Source of the DNA: an uncultured bacterium | GTDB taxonomy: Bacteria > Patescibacteriota > Patescibacteriia > 2-12-FULL-60-25 | Assembly (NCBI GenBank): GCA_937968025.1 | Contig: CALBSL010000191.1 | Location: 1-7,206, forward strand | Direction: 5' to 3' | Length of the DNA: 7,206 nt | Part shown: piece by piece, positions 1 through 5,102 of the stretch | How the letters are laid out: the number at the start of each line of letters is the position of its first letter | Position numbering within the stretch: the first letter of the stretch is position 1 | Notes under the pieces: generated by a model | Told to the model about the DNA's origin: nothing | The model's database searches: none | The model's input: the letters and a program-made list of their open reading frames with translations, nothing else | Made by a program: the position numbers and the translations under genes

Positions 1-174
1 CAAACGAAAGAAATCAAATGGCCTGATCCCGTGGTTGGACCACGAGAAGAAACTCTAATGACATACATCAGAAACAGGGTGCATCATCCCGACAATACGA
101 ATAGACCCCCATACACACCAGAGCAACTCAAAGACTCAATTGAAAGAATGGTTGCAATTCTCCGCACTTCGTAA
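1..174 (+). CDS. 3' end of unrecognised protein, possible HEPN-like C-terminus (partial)
   Basis: An open frame runs from the window edge to a TAA at 172-174, giving the last 57 residues of a protein whose start is outside the window. The tail is hydrophilic and ends in a likely helix (TPEQLKDSIERMVAIL). It contains IRNRVHHPDN, which fits the R-N-x-x-H-H spacing of the Rx4-6H motif of HEPN domains. HEPN proteins are often RNases or toxins, but a single short motif match is weak and the fold cannot be checked from this fragment. The stop lies 5 nt before the next ATG, so this gene and the nuclease gene are probably co-transcribed. Function is otherwise unknown; the frame is real with good confidence, the HEPN reading with low confidence. 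Confidence 0.6.
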   Translation, partial: QTKEIKWPDPVVGPREETLMTYIRNRVHHPDNTNRPPYTPEQLKDSIERMVAILRTS

Positions 175-179
175 GTGAT

Positions 180-938
180 ATGTCCGAATACTATACCGCA
201 CAGCGCACCCGAAACCTCTTCGATCCAAACGACGCAGAGCCCTTCAAGATCAGCCGTTCCAAGATCGATCTCTTCTTGAGTTGCCCGCGTTGCTTCTATT
301 TTGATCGACGTCTCGGAGTCGGTCGGCCTCCTGGCTTTCCGTTTGCTCTGAACGGCGCTGTAGACACTCTTCTCAAGAGAGAGTTTGATGTGCATCGCGC
401 CAATGGGACCAAGCATCCATTGATTGAAGAATACGGAATTGATGCCCGACCCATTCCTCACGAGGACTTAGACGCATGGCGGCACAACTTTACAGGGGTT
501 CAATATCATCACCCGGCGACCAATTTCCTTGTGTTTGGTGCCATTGATGATCTTTGGCAGAATTCCAAGGGTGAATATATCGTCGTAGACTACAAAGCTA
601 CCTCGAAAGAAGAAGAGATTACGGAGCTAAACAAGGATTGGCACGATGGTTATAAGCGTCAGATGGAGGTGTATCAATGGCTTTTGCGTAAGCGTGGGCT
701 AACTGTCTCTAGCACAGGCTATTTCGTCTATTGTAATGGAAAATCAGATTGCGTCGCCTTTGATAAGAAGCTTGAATTTGATGTGACGGTTATTCCCTAT
801 ACGGGAAACGATTGTTGGGTTGACGCAGCGGTTATCGACGCTCGGACATGCCTTGCTGCAAACAGTATTCCTAAAGCGGGGGATGGGTGTGACTACTGTG
901 ACTATGTTGATGCGATAAAACGGCATGCGTCACTGTAA
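180..938 (+). CDS. PD-(D/E)XK superfamily nuclease, Cas4/RecB-like
   Basis: A 252-residue protein with the motif order of Cas4/RecB-type PD-(D/E)XK nucleases. At the N-terminus ISRSKIDLFLSCPRC (24-38) gives the S-x-S...C-P pattern of the family. GAIDDLW supplies the metal-binding Asp (D123 or D124), VVDYKAT holds D137 and K139 of the D-x-K core, and Q161-x3-Y165 is the QxxxY motif. The C-terminus carries CDYC (C237, C240), which with C35 and C38 could hold an iron-sulfur cluster as in Cas4 and AddB; that is inference. The expected activity is metal-dependent DNA cleavage. No helicase domain and no cas1/cas2 genes are nearby, so this is a stand-alone member. The ATG at 180 sits 5 nt after the upstream stop without a clear Shine-Dalgarno sequence. 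The gene 26 nt downstream may share its transcript. Confidence 0.82.
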   Translation: MSEYYTAQRTRNLFDPNDAEPFKISRSKIDLFLSCPRCFYFDRRLGVGRPPGFPFALNGAVDTLLKREFDVHRANGTKHPLIEEYGIDARPIPHEDLDAWRHNFTGVQYHHPATNFLVFGAIDDLWQNSKGEYIVVDYKATSKEEEITELNKDWHDGYKRQMEVYQWLLRKRGLTVSSTGYFVYCNGKSDCVAFDKKLEFDVTVIPYTGNDCWVDAAVIDARTCLAANSIPKAGDGCDYCDYVDAIKRHASL

Positions 939-964
939 TACAGAGAATAATTTAACCTCGTGGC

Positions 965-1468
965 ATGGACATCTTCTCCCTCAATTCATTTTTTAGCGTT
1001 CTAGGCATAATTGCAGCCGTTATAACGGTTATTTCTATGTTGGGCGTTTGGTATACGGGGAACCAGATCAGTCAATTGAAGGATAAGGAGATCACTGTAC
1101 TGAAACAGGATGTTGAGCGAAATAAAGAAACATATTTTACTCACAATCCAAAAACAGATTATTCCGTAGAGGAGTTAAACGACGGAAAATTTAAGTTGTC
1201 ATTTCGCCTGCATCCGGTGGGACAAAAGCAGGTTCCACGACTTACGATCAAAATTACGCTGGATAGCCAAACCCGCTTTACAAAGTTCCCACCGTTTCCC
1301 GTGATTCTGACGAACTTTGCTGGATCAGGTATGACGGGAAGTGAGATAAATGCGCACTATTATGAAGCGTACTACGACAACATCAACCCCAAGATTCAAG
1401 TTGTAACGGCTTTGGTTGATCGGATACCAACATCGGCGGTCATCGATTGGTCTGCCAAGGAGCCGTAG
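965..1468 (+). CDS. Hypothetical one-pass membrane protein with coiled coil
   Basis: I do not recognise this 167-residue protein as a family. Residues 9-30 form one hydrophobic segment (FFSVLGIIAAVITVISMLGVWY) typical of an N-terminal membrane anchor. Residues about 33-55 are charged and helical (QISQLKDKEITVLKQDVERNKE) and could form a short coiled coil. The remainder (about 56-167) alternates hydrophobic and polar residues like a beta-rich soluble domain, for example RLTIKITLDSQTRF and IQVVTALVDRIP. No catalytic motif is visible. The gene starts 26 nt after the nuclease stop on the same strand, so co-transcription is likely. It ends before a spacer with its own promoter, so it is not part of the DGR unit. 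It may anchor a partner at the membrane, but nothing in the sequence shows which. Confidence 0.7.
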   Translation: MDIFSLNSFFSVLGIIAAVITVISMLGVWYTGNQISQLKDKEITVLKQDVERNKETYFTHNPKTDYSVEELNDGKFKLSFRLHPVGQKQVPRLTIKITLDSQTRFTKFPPFPVILTNFAGSGMTGSEINAHYYEAYYDNINPKIQVVTALVDRIPTSAVIDWSAKEP

Positions 1469-1506
1469 ATTTCTGCTTACTTTAGCTAAATTCGAGCTCG
1501 CTAAGC

Positions 1507-1535
1507 TTGACTTTTATACTAAAATATGCTAGTAT
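1507..1535 (+). promoter_or_regulatory. Candidate sigma70-type promoter of the DGR target gene
   Basis: TTGACT (1507-1512, five of six consensus bases), a 17-nt spacer and TAGTAT (1530-1535, four of six) form a plausible promoter. It would start transcription near 1542, just upstream of the structured leader. Two overlapping inverted repeats cover the -10 region: ATACTA (1516-1521) with TAGTAT (1530-1535), and AAAATA with TATTTT on either side of TGCTAG. These could be an operator, which is inference. Confidence 0.5.
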
Positions 1536-1566
1536 TTTGTGTTATTAGTCGTTAAAAATAAGGTGG

Positions 1567-1685
1567 AAACAGCGTTAATGTAGCCAAGAAGTTGGCTCTG
1601 ATAACGCCGTTTGCACAAACGAGAGCTATGAGACGGATTCTCCGTCAAAATAGTTGTTCGTTCGGCGTCCCCAGCTAAACGGGGA
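1567..1685 (+). ncRNA. Structured 5' leader of the DGR target gene (copy A)
   Basis: Four collinear helices precede the target gene. P1 pairs 1567-1576 with 1603-1612 (ten positions, one A-C mismatch). Inside it P2 pairs AGCCAA (1582-1587) with TTGGCT (1592-1597) around a GAAG loop. P3 is GACGGA (1632-1637), loop TTC, TCCGTC (1641-1646). P4 is TCCCC (1668-1672) with GGGGA (1681-1685), directly against the purine-rich ribosome binding site. The same architecture with nearly the same spacings is found at 6819-6939 before the paralogous gene. P3 differs between copies by two compensatory base-pair changes (A-U to G-C and C-G to U-A). This supports a conserved cis-acting RNA. I cannot name an Rfam family for it. 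P4 next to the Shine-Dalgarno site suggests translational control, which is inference. Confidence 0.65.
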
Positions 1686-1703
1686 GAAAGAAGGATGATG
1701 CCG

Positions 1704-2621
1704 ATGTCCAAGACGACATTGATCACGTCCAGGGATCCGAAGGGAACGTGCCTTCTCGACCTCGTCGCGGCCGCCATCAACAAGGCGGGCCTCGACGACG
1801 ATGGCGCCCAGCGCGTCATCGAGAACGGGGGCGAGTTCCAGGCGGGGGTGCGCAAGCTCCTCGCCGGGCTCTCGGTCTCGAACCGCTACGCGGAGGAGGA
1901 GGTCCGCTCGACGTGGATCTACCCGCCCGAGTACGGGGGCCCCGCCCCCATCGGCGAGCAGGTGGCGACGATCGCGGCCCTCCTGTCGCTCCCCCTCGAG
2001 GCCACCATGGCCTTCGTCGAGCGGGGGCTCCCGAAGCTCACGCTGCCCGACCTGGCGGAGGGGTGGTTCGCCATCCCGACGGTCGAGGCCATCGCGGCCA
2101 AGCACTTCCCGAACGTGAAGGACCCGGGCGAGCGGTACTGCCGCGCGCTCAACCTCCTCATCGAGAAGCTCGCCAAGACGCGCGCCCTCTACAACTACCG
2201 CGAGGGCGAGCTCACGCCCGACCGGCTCACGCGCACCGCGCGCACGATCGAGGCGCTCACGGCCATCACCGGCGAGCAGAAGGCGGCGATCGTGATCATC
2301 CCCGCGCAGTTCGGTCTCCGCCACCGGGGACGGTCGACGCGCCGGAGCCGTGAGGTGTTCCGGTCCGACGAGTTCGGTCTCGGTGGCCTCGAGGTCGGTT
2401 CGATGGCCGCCACCCACTCCAAGCGCTTCGTGCGCTGGGAGCAGCTCCACACAGACTGCCCCGGCGACGACTTCGCTTCGGAGCCCGGTGCCGATCCCGA
2501 CAGCGCCCCGGTCTGGCGCTTCTACGACGGCCGGCTCGAGTTCTCCGCGGACGGCGTCGACGATGCGAACGAGTACTATGGGTCTGCCTCGGGCTTCCGC
2601 GTTCCCGTGCCCTCGGAGTGA
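1704..2621 (+). CDS. DGR target protein with variable C-terminal C-type-lectin-like domain
   Basis: This 305-residue protein is the diversified product of the DGR. The start at 1704 was chosen because the purine stretch AGAAAGAAGG (1685-1694) lies 9 nt upstream; ATGs at 1695 and 1698 are too close to it. The N-terminal half contains GLDDDGAQRVIENGGEFQAG and YAEEEVRS, shared with the gene at 6956. Mid-protein NYREGELTPDRLTRTARTIEAL and the segment AQFGLRHRGRSTRRSREVF look like the multi-copy CPR target family. The C-terminus (258-305) is encoded by VR and ends YYGSASGFRVPVPSE, matching the usual GFR-type end of C-type-lectin-fold variable domains. The fold is inferred. No signal peptide or membrane segment is seen, so the ligand and location are unknown. 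The gene is very GC-rich (48 of 60 bases at 1921-1980, against 21 of 60 at 1081-1140). Confidence 0.85.
   Translation: MSKTTLITSRDPKGTCLLDLVAAAINKAGLDDDGAQRVIENGGEFQAGVRKLLAGLSVSNRYAEEEVRSTWIYPPEYGGPAPIGEQVATIAALLSLPLEATMAFVERGLPKLTLPDLAEGWFAIPTVEAIAAKHFPNVKDPGERYCRALNLLIEKLAKTRALYNYREGELTPDRLTRTARTIEALTAITGEQKAAIVIIPAQFGLRHRGRSTRRSREVFRSDEFGLGGLEVGSMAATHSKRFVRWEQLHTDCPGDDFASEPGADPDSAPVWRFYDGRLEFSADGVDDANEYYGSASGFRVPVPSE
2475..2616 (+). repeat. DGR variable repeat (VR)
   Basis: This 142-bp stretch aligns without gaps to 3029-3170 (offset 554). There are 17 differences and all fall on adenines of the template: 11 read as G, 3 as C and 3 as T here. About half of the 32 template adenines are changed, and no C, G or T of the template is altered. 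The changes fall in 13 codons of the target gene, all amino-acid changing (for example N to S, R, Y, D or G; K to R or E), with no stop. The last changed base is 2574. The following 42 bases (2575-2616) are identical and almost free of adenine, as expected for the initiation of mutagenic homing (IMH) end. At 2617 the copies diverge. Confidence 0.97.
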
Positions 2622-2636
2622 CAGGACCCTCACTCC
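2615..2636 (+). other. Hairpin/cruciform at the VR 3' end
   Basis: GGAGTGA (2615-2621) and TCACTCC (2630-2636) form a perfect 7-bp stem around an 8-nt loop, overlapping the target stop codon and the VR boundary. The TR flank has no equivalent. In the Bordetella phage DGR a hairpin/cruciform just downstream of VR marks the target for homing; this element has the right position and stem length but a larger loop than the 4-nt loop described there. It could instead be part of a weak terminator, since a T-rich stretch (TTCCTTTTTTG) follows about 10 nt later. Confidence 0.45.
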
Positions 2637-3028
2637 CTCGGCTCCTTCTTCCTTTTTTGCCCTTTGCTTTATCCCTTATCTTGTTACTCAAGTTTGGGAC
2701 TTGACCGTGTACAGTACTCCAATGAAATGGGGTGTCTGGGCACGGTCTTGTTCGTTTTATAACCGGCCATTAGAATTTCTTTGAAATTAGGGTCATGTAC
2801 GGTGGATCAAGGTCTTCCGTCCCCGAAATCTCACGATCTCATCATGCTAGAGTTTTCATAATCAAGGTTATGAAAAGTGTGCGCAATTATAAAGACGTGC
2901 ATAGAGATTAGTTGACACTCCTTGCTCCTGTCTGGTGGAGATTCTAAATAGAAGGCTCCCAAATGAAATTCAGCAATAATCTGCACATGCAGAAAGTTGC
3001 AGTGATCTTGATGGATAGAAGCAACAAG
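2637..3028 (+). other. Non-coding spacer between VR and TR
   Basis: No convincing gene is present in these roughly 390 bases, and base composition falls back to the AT-richer background. TTGACC (2701-2706) with TGAAAT (2723-2728) and TTGACA (2912-2917) without a good -10 are the only promoter-like hits. Some promoter here should drive the template RNA, but I cannot pick one with confidence. A 9-bp inverted repeat lies at 2853-2876. Confidence 0.5.
2853..2876. repeat. Perfect 9-bp inverted repeat upstream of TR
   Basis: TTTTCATAA (2853-2861) and TTATGAAAA (2868-2876) are exact reverse complements around a 6-nt centre. It could be a hairpin ending the target transcript or an operator for the template RNA. 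There is no T-run after it on the + strand, so a standard terminator is not supported. TATAAA at 2888-2893 follows, but without a clear -35 element. Confidence 0.45.
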
Positions 3029-3170
3029 GCTTCGGAGCCCGGTGCCGATCCCGACAACGCCCCGATCTGGAACTTCAACGACGACAAGCTCAAGTTCAAC
3101 ACGAACAACGTCGACAATGCGAACGAGAACTATGGGTCTGCCTCGGGCTTCCGCGTTCCCGTGCCCTCGG
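3029..3170 (+). ncRNA. DGR template repeat (TR), core of the template RNA
   Basis: This is the invariant template for VR. It is rich in AAC and AAT codons when read in the target frame (for example NFND, KLKFNTNN, DNANENY). This is the usual design of DGR templates, because A-mutagenesis of AAY yields many amino acids but no stop. It lies on the same strand as VR and the RT, 554 bp downstream of VR. An open frame can be read across it from 2963 to 3181, but that frame reflects the copied target sequence and is not a likely gene. Upstream, 3022-3028 shows further A-specific mismatches to 2468-2474 plus one non-A mismatch, so the 5' boundary may lie a few bases earlier. The template RNA probably ends at the hairpin at 3186-3211. 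Confidence 0.95.
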
Positions 3171-3185
3171 TGTGTAACTAGTCTA

Positions 3186-3211
3186 GAAAGAATCCAGGAA
3201 TGGATTCTTTC
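3186..3211. terminator. Hairpin terminator between TR and the Avd-like gene
   Basis: GAAAGAATCC (3186-3195) and GGATTCTTTC (3202-3211) form a perfect 10-bp stem with the loop AGGAAT, followed on the + strand by TTTAT. It starts 16 nt after TR and ends one base before the stop of the opposite-strand gene (3213-3215), so it sits where two transcripts converge. It probably ends both the template RNA and the minus-strand mRNA. The short T-run makes efficiency uncertain. Confidence 0.65.
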
Positions 3212-3212
3212 T

Positions 3213-3557
3213 TTATACTGACCGTTTCCACCCACCTAGCATCCTTCCTATCTCTTGAATACGTTCTTGTATTTCCAGATATTGCTGCTGATTGAGCGAG
3301 CGGGTATCGTAGCCGAGCCTCGTAAAAACCTTCACAAGTTCCAAGGAGATAATTGCTTGCTCAATGAGGGGTGCTTTCCATTCCTTTTTGGCGTGGCCTG
3401 CTTTTGTGACAGCTTCAATTAATTCAAGTGTTTTCTTCTTGGTTTCTTCTCCTAACGAATACCGATCTCCCTTGGCATATTTCTTCACCTGTTCATGGAG
3501 ATTTTTGTAGAGATCATAAGATTTTTGGAAGAGCGGCGTGTCATGGATTTCCTGCAT
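3213..3557 (-). CDS. avd: Avd-like DGR accessory protein, four-helix bundle
   Basis: The 114-residue product has four amphipathic helical stretches with few breaks: about 8-30 (PLFQKSYDLYKNLHEQVKKYAK), 35-55, 63-82 (APLIEQAIISLELVKVFTRLG) and 88-108 (QQQYLEIQERIQEIGRMLGG). PLFQKSYDLY and GDRYSLGE resemble the bAvd / 23S-intervening-sequence four-helix family. Avd forms a basic pentamer that binds RT and template RNA and is needed for cDNA synthesis in the Bordetella DGR. Here the role follows from sequence type plus position between TR and RT. The orientation is unusual: it is antisense to TR and RT, and its ATG (3555-3557) forms half of a CATATG site whose other half is a possible RT start. 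No clear Shine-Dalgarno sequence precedes it. Confidence 0.82.
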   Translation of the reverse strand: MQEIHDTPLFQKSYDLYKNLHEQVKKYAKGDRYSLGEETKKKTLELIEAVTKAGHAKKEWKAPLIEQAIISLELVKVFTRLGYDTRSLNQQQYLEIQERIQEIGRMLGGWKRSV

Positions 3558-4127
3558 ATGTTTGACGATATTATTTCGTTAGAGAATCTATTTACAGCCT
3601 GGAACGAATTCAGACCAGGAAAAAGGTCTACTGATGATGTTCAAGAATTTGAGCGCTATTTAGAAGATCATTTGTTTCGTTTGCATTGGGAGTTGGAGAA
3701 CGGAACATATAAGCATGGACGCTATGAACGGTTTCAGATCTTTGATCCGAAACATCGCATTATTCACAAGGCTTCTGTTCGTGATCGAATTGTGCACCAT
3801 GCCGTGTATCGGATCCTTGCTCCTCTCTTTGAGCGCTCGTTTATTCACGATTCCTATTCATGTCGGATCGGGAAGGGGACGCACGCGGCAATAGATCGGT
3901 TAGAGCAGTTTACGCGGAAAATGAGTCGTAACTATACACGGCCATGTTGGGCGCTGAAATGTGATATTCGCAAGTTTTTTGCGAGCATTGATCGTGATAT
4001 TCTAACCAAGCTTATCGAGACAAAAATTTCTGATCCAAAGGTCCTGAAATTGCTGCACGATATAACAAATAGCTTTGCAGCTGTGGATAACTTAGTTGAG
4101 AGAGAGAGAGAGAGAGAGAGCTTCTAG
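3543..4127 (+). CDS. DGR reverse transcriptase, N-terminal part (frame broken)
   Basis: This segment encodes the fingers and first palm motifs of a group II intron-related DGR reverse transcriptase. MFDDIISLENLFTAWNEFRPGKR opens the protein, followed by FDPKHRIIHKASVRDRIVHHAVYRIL, then SYSCRIGKGTHAAI. Motif A is LKCDIRKFFASID with the catalytic Asp at residue 141. The start at 3543 has GGAAGAG (3527-3533) 9 nt upstream; 3558 is an alternative and better matches the family N-terminus as I know it. Either start overlaps or abuts the opposite avd-like gene. The frame enters an AG dinucleotide tract at 4098-4120, reads RERERES, and stops at TAG 4125-4127. As read it is 194 residues and lacks motif B and the YxDD site, so it should be inactive unless the frame is restored. 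Confidence 0.88.
   Translation: MDFLHMFDDIISLENLFTAWNEFRPGKRSTDDVQEFERYLEDHLFRLHWELENGTYKHGRYERFQIFDPKHRIIHKASVRDRIVHHAVYRILAPLFERSFIHDSYSCRIGKGTHAAIDRLEQFTRKMSRNYTRPCWALKCDIRKFFASIDRDILTKLIETKISDPKVLKLLHDITNSFAAVDNLVERERERESF
4098..4120 (+). repeat. (AG)11 dinucleotide tract inside the RT gene
   Basis: Eleven uninterrupted AG units (4099-4120) follow a G at 4098. The upstream RT frame and the downstream RT frame differ by -1 across it. Removing one AG unit (10 copies) or adding two (13 copies) would join both halves. The tract encodes alternating Glu-Arg, in the loop between motif A and motif B, where length changes are likely to be tolerated. This is the form of a slipped-strand contingency locus, though a base-calling or assembly error is possible. 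Confidence 0.9.
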
Positions 4128-4597
4128 GAATTCCGATTGGAAATCTCACATCCCAGCTTTTTGCGAACGTGTACATGAGCCCATTTGATCACTTCGTGAA
4201 AGAAAAACTCAAGGTGAAATATTACCTACGCTACACGGATGATTTTATCGTTGTCGATCAAGATCCAAATGCCCTCATGGCGCTTTTGCCGGATATGGAA
4301 TCTTTTCTAAAACAGCGTCTTCATCTCGAGCTACACCCGGGCAAGATTGTTCTTCGTAAGCTGCGGCAGGGGATAGATTTTTTAGGATATATTCTCTTCC
4401 CAAATCACAGACTGCTTCGGAAACGCACAAAACAGAGAATGATTCGCAACATGAAAACAAGCGGCATCTCAAAGCCACAACTCTATTCATACCTGGGCCT
4501 ATTGTCCCATGCCGAAGAGCATGAGGCGGAACTGGCTCTGAGAAGAGCCTATCTTCAAGGTCGTAATGACTTGCCTGCATTGGGCTCATGGAAATAG
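4100..4597 (+). CDS. DGR reverse transcriptase, C-terminal part (frame broken)
   Basis: This frame opens at 4100, after a TGA at 4097-4099, and runs to TAG at 4595-4597. It continues the RT. Motif B is GIPIGNLTSQLFANVY, with the SQ ending that separates DGR RTs from the SP of most other RTs. KYYLRYTDDFIVV carries the catalytic YTDD (4232-4243), and LHPGKIVLRKLRQGIDFLGYIL is the following palm and thumb motif. The C-terminus contains a short helical thumb region (KTKQRMIRNM, YLGLLSHAEEHEAELALRRAYL). The first canonical-type independent start would be GTG at 4169, which would drop motif B, so separate translation should not give an active enzyme. With the N-terminal part it would make a protein of about 350 residues, normal for DGR RTs. 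It converges on the ArdC-like gene. Confidence 0.88.
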   Translation, partial: ERERERELLGIPIGNLTSQLFANVYMSPFDHFVKEKLKVKYYLRYTDDFIVVDQDPNALMALLPDMESFLKQRLHLELHPGKIVLRKLRQGIDFLGYILFPNHRLLRKRTKQRMIRNMKTSGISKPQLYSYLGLLSHAEEHEAELALRRAYLQGRNDLPALGSWK

Positions 4598-4625
4598 GGA
4601 CCGGATCCCTTCGGACCCGATCCCT
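4596..4625. terminator. Hairpin between the RT and the convergent ArdC-like gene
   Basis: The arms 4596-4608 and 4613-4625 pair over 13 positions with two A-C mismatches around the tetraloop CTTC. The hairpin starts within the RT stop codon and ends 15 nt before the stop of the opposite gene. Its place between converging genes suggests a bidirectional terminator. There is no strong T-run on either side, so it may instead only protect mRNA 3' ends. Confidence 0.5.
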
Positions 4626-4640
4626 ATTCGCTTACCTACT

Positions 4641-4931
4641 TCACCCAACCTTCTCAACCTGCAAAACGTAGAACAGATTCACCGTCTTCGGGTATTTTGC
4701 GACTACTTCGCCCTTTTCGTCCTTCTTTTCAATGATCGTAATAGACTTAAGGGCTTTCTCTCCCTTCTTTACTCGGTAGCCGTGAGTGTGCCACTGATTG
4801 AATGTGAGGCAGTTTGACTTCGGATCGTAACTGCCTGCTTCGGCTTCGCCCCAGCGAGCGATAATCTGCTTTTTCACGGATTCTGCCGTGTTCGCTGAGC
4901 CCTTCCAGTTAGAGAGAATAAGGTTTTCCAT
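4641..4931 (-). CDS. Small ArdC N-terminal-like (ssDNA-binding type) protein
   Basis: A 96-residue protein. Its centre, SNCLTFNQWHTHGYRVKKGEKALKSITIIEK, resembles the N-terminal domain of ArdC antirestriction proteins, where TFxxWxxxGxxVKKGEKA is a recurring pattern. The next part (about 67-96, KDEKGEVVAKYPKTVNLFYVLQVEKV) continues the beta-rich module. The metalloprotease domain of full ArdC is absent, so this is a stand-alone DNA-binding module at most. ArdC-N domains bind single-stranded DNA and protect incoming DNA; assigning that role here is inference. It faces the RT tail to tail and shares a hairpin with it. On its own strand a terminator-like hairpin with six T lies just upstream of the ATG, so an attenuated leader is possible. 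No Shine-Dalgarno sequence is visible before 4931. Confidence 0.6.
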   Translation of the reverse strand: MENLILSNWKGSANTAESVKKQIIARWGEAEAGSYDPKSNCLTFNQWHTHGYRVKKGEKALKSITIIEKKDEKGEVVAKYPKTVNLFYVLQVEKVG

Positions 4932-4938
4932 AGAAATG

Positions 4939-4975
4939 AAAAAACGGCCTTTATAATGATCCGATGGACCGGCCG
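4939..4975 (-). terminator. Terminator-like hairpin just upstream of the ArdC-like gene
   Basis: Read on the minus strand, CGGCC (from 4975) pairs with GGCCG (ending at 4945) and is followed by six T (4944-4939). An inner stem GGTCC/GGATC with loop ATC strengthens it. It ends only 7 nt before the start codon, so readthrough would be needed for expression from any upstream promoter. On the + strand the same hairpin has no T-run. It could be an attenuator or the end of a minus-strand RNA. A TATAAT on + and TATAAA on - also lie inside it. Confidence 0.5.
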
Positions 4976-4981
4976 CTTACG

Positions 4982-5102
4982 TCGCATCAGACGGGCTAGA
5001 AAGAAGCGCCTGATAGCTTGCCTTTGTCACAGGTGGAGACGACGTAGGAGTTCTACCTTGACGAAGGAAAAGCTGACGCTAAGATGAATAGCCCTGATGC
5101 GG
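4982..5102. ncRNA. Rod-like structured RNA candidate
   Basis: A nested set of helices spans this 121-nt stretch. CGCATCA (4983-4989) and GGGCTA (4993-4998) pair with TAGCCC (5089-5094) and TGATGCG (5095-5101), leaving a 3-nt bulge. Inside, AGCTT (5015-5019) and CCTTTGTC (5021-5028) pair with GACGAAGG (5060-5067) and AAGCT (5070-5074). AGGTGG (5031-5036) pairs with CTACCT (5053-5058). The internal loops are purine-rich if read on +, which favours + as the RNA strand, but the minus-strand terminator at 4939-4975 favours minus. A long rod with a central bubble recalls 6S RNA architecture only loosely. It does not match SRP, RNase P or tmRNA hallmarks. Confidence 0.4.

Noticed and set aside
1626..2633. 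Long minus-strand and alternative-frame + open frames over the GC-rich gene
   Set aside because: High GC makes stops rare in every frame. Only the frame from 1704 matches the paralogue at 6956 and shows nonsynonymous, stop-free VR changes.
2963..3181. 72-residue open frame across the template repeat
   Set aside because: Its coding look comes entirely from similarity to the target gene's VR; codons are the AAY-rich template pattern, and it lacks a ribosome binding site. Treated as template RNA.
4090..4130. Programmed -1 ribosomal frameshift joining the RT halves
   Set aside because: The direction would be right, but no X-XXY-YYZ slippery heptamer is present and AG repeats are not known slippery sites. 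Repeat-length change or sequence error is simpler; not excluded.
3543..4597. Group II intron or retron reverse transcriptase
   Set aside because: Motif B ends in SQ rather than SP, there is no maturase/X domain or intron domain V structure, and the adjacent TR/VR pair and Avd-like gene point to a DGR.
4982..5102. RNase P RNA or SRP RNA
   Set aside because: The GAGGAAAGTCC and GGTGAAA-type conserved regions of RNase P and the GGAAGCAG-type SRP motif are missing; similarity is limited to short purine-rich stretches.
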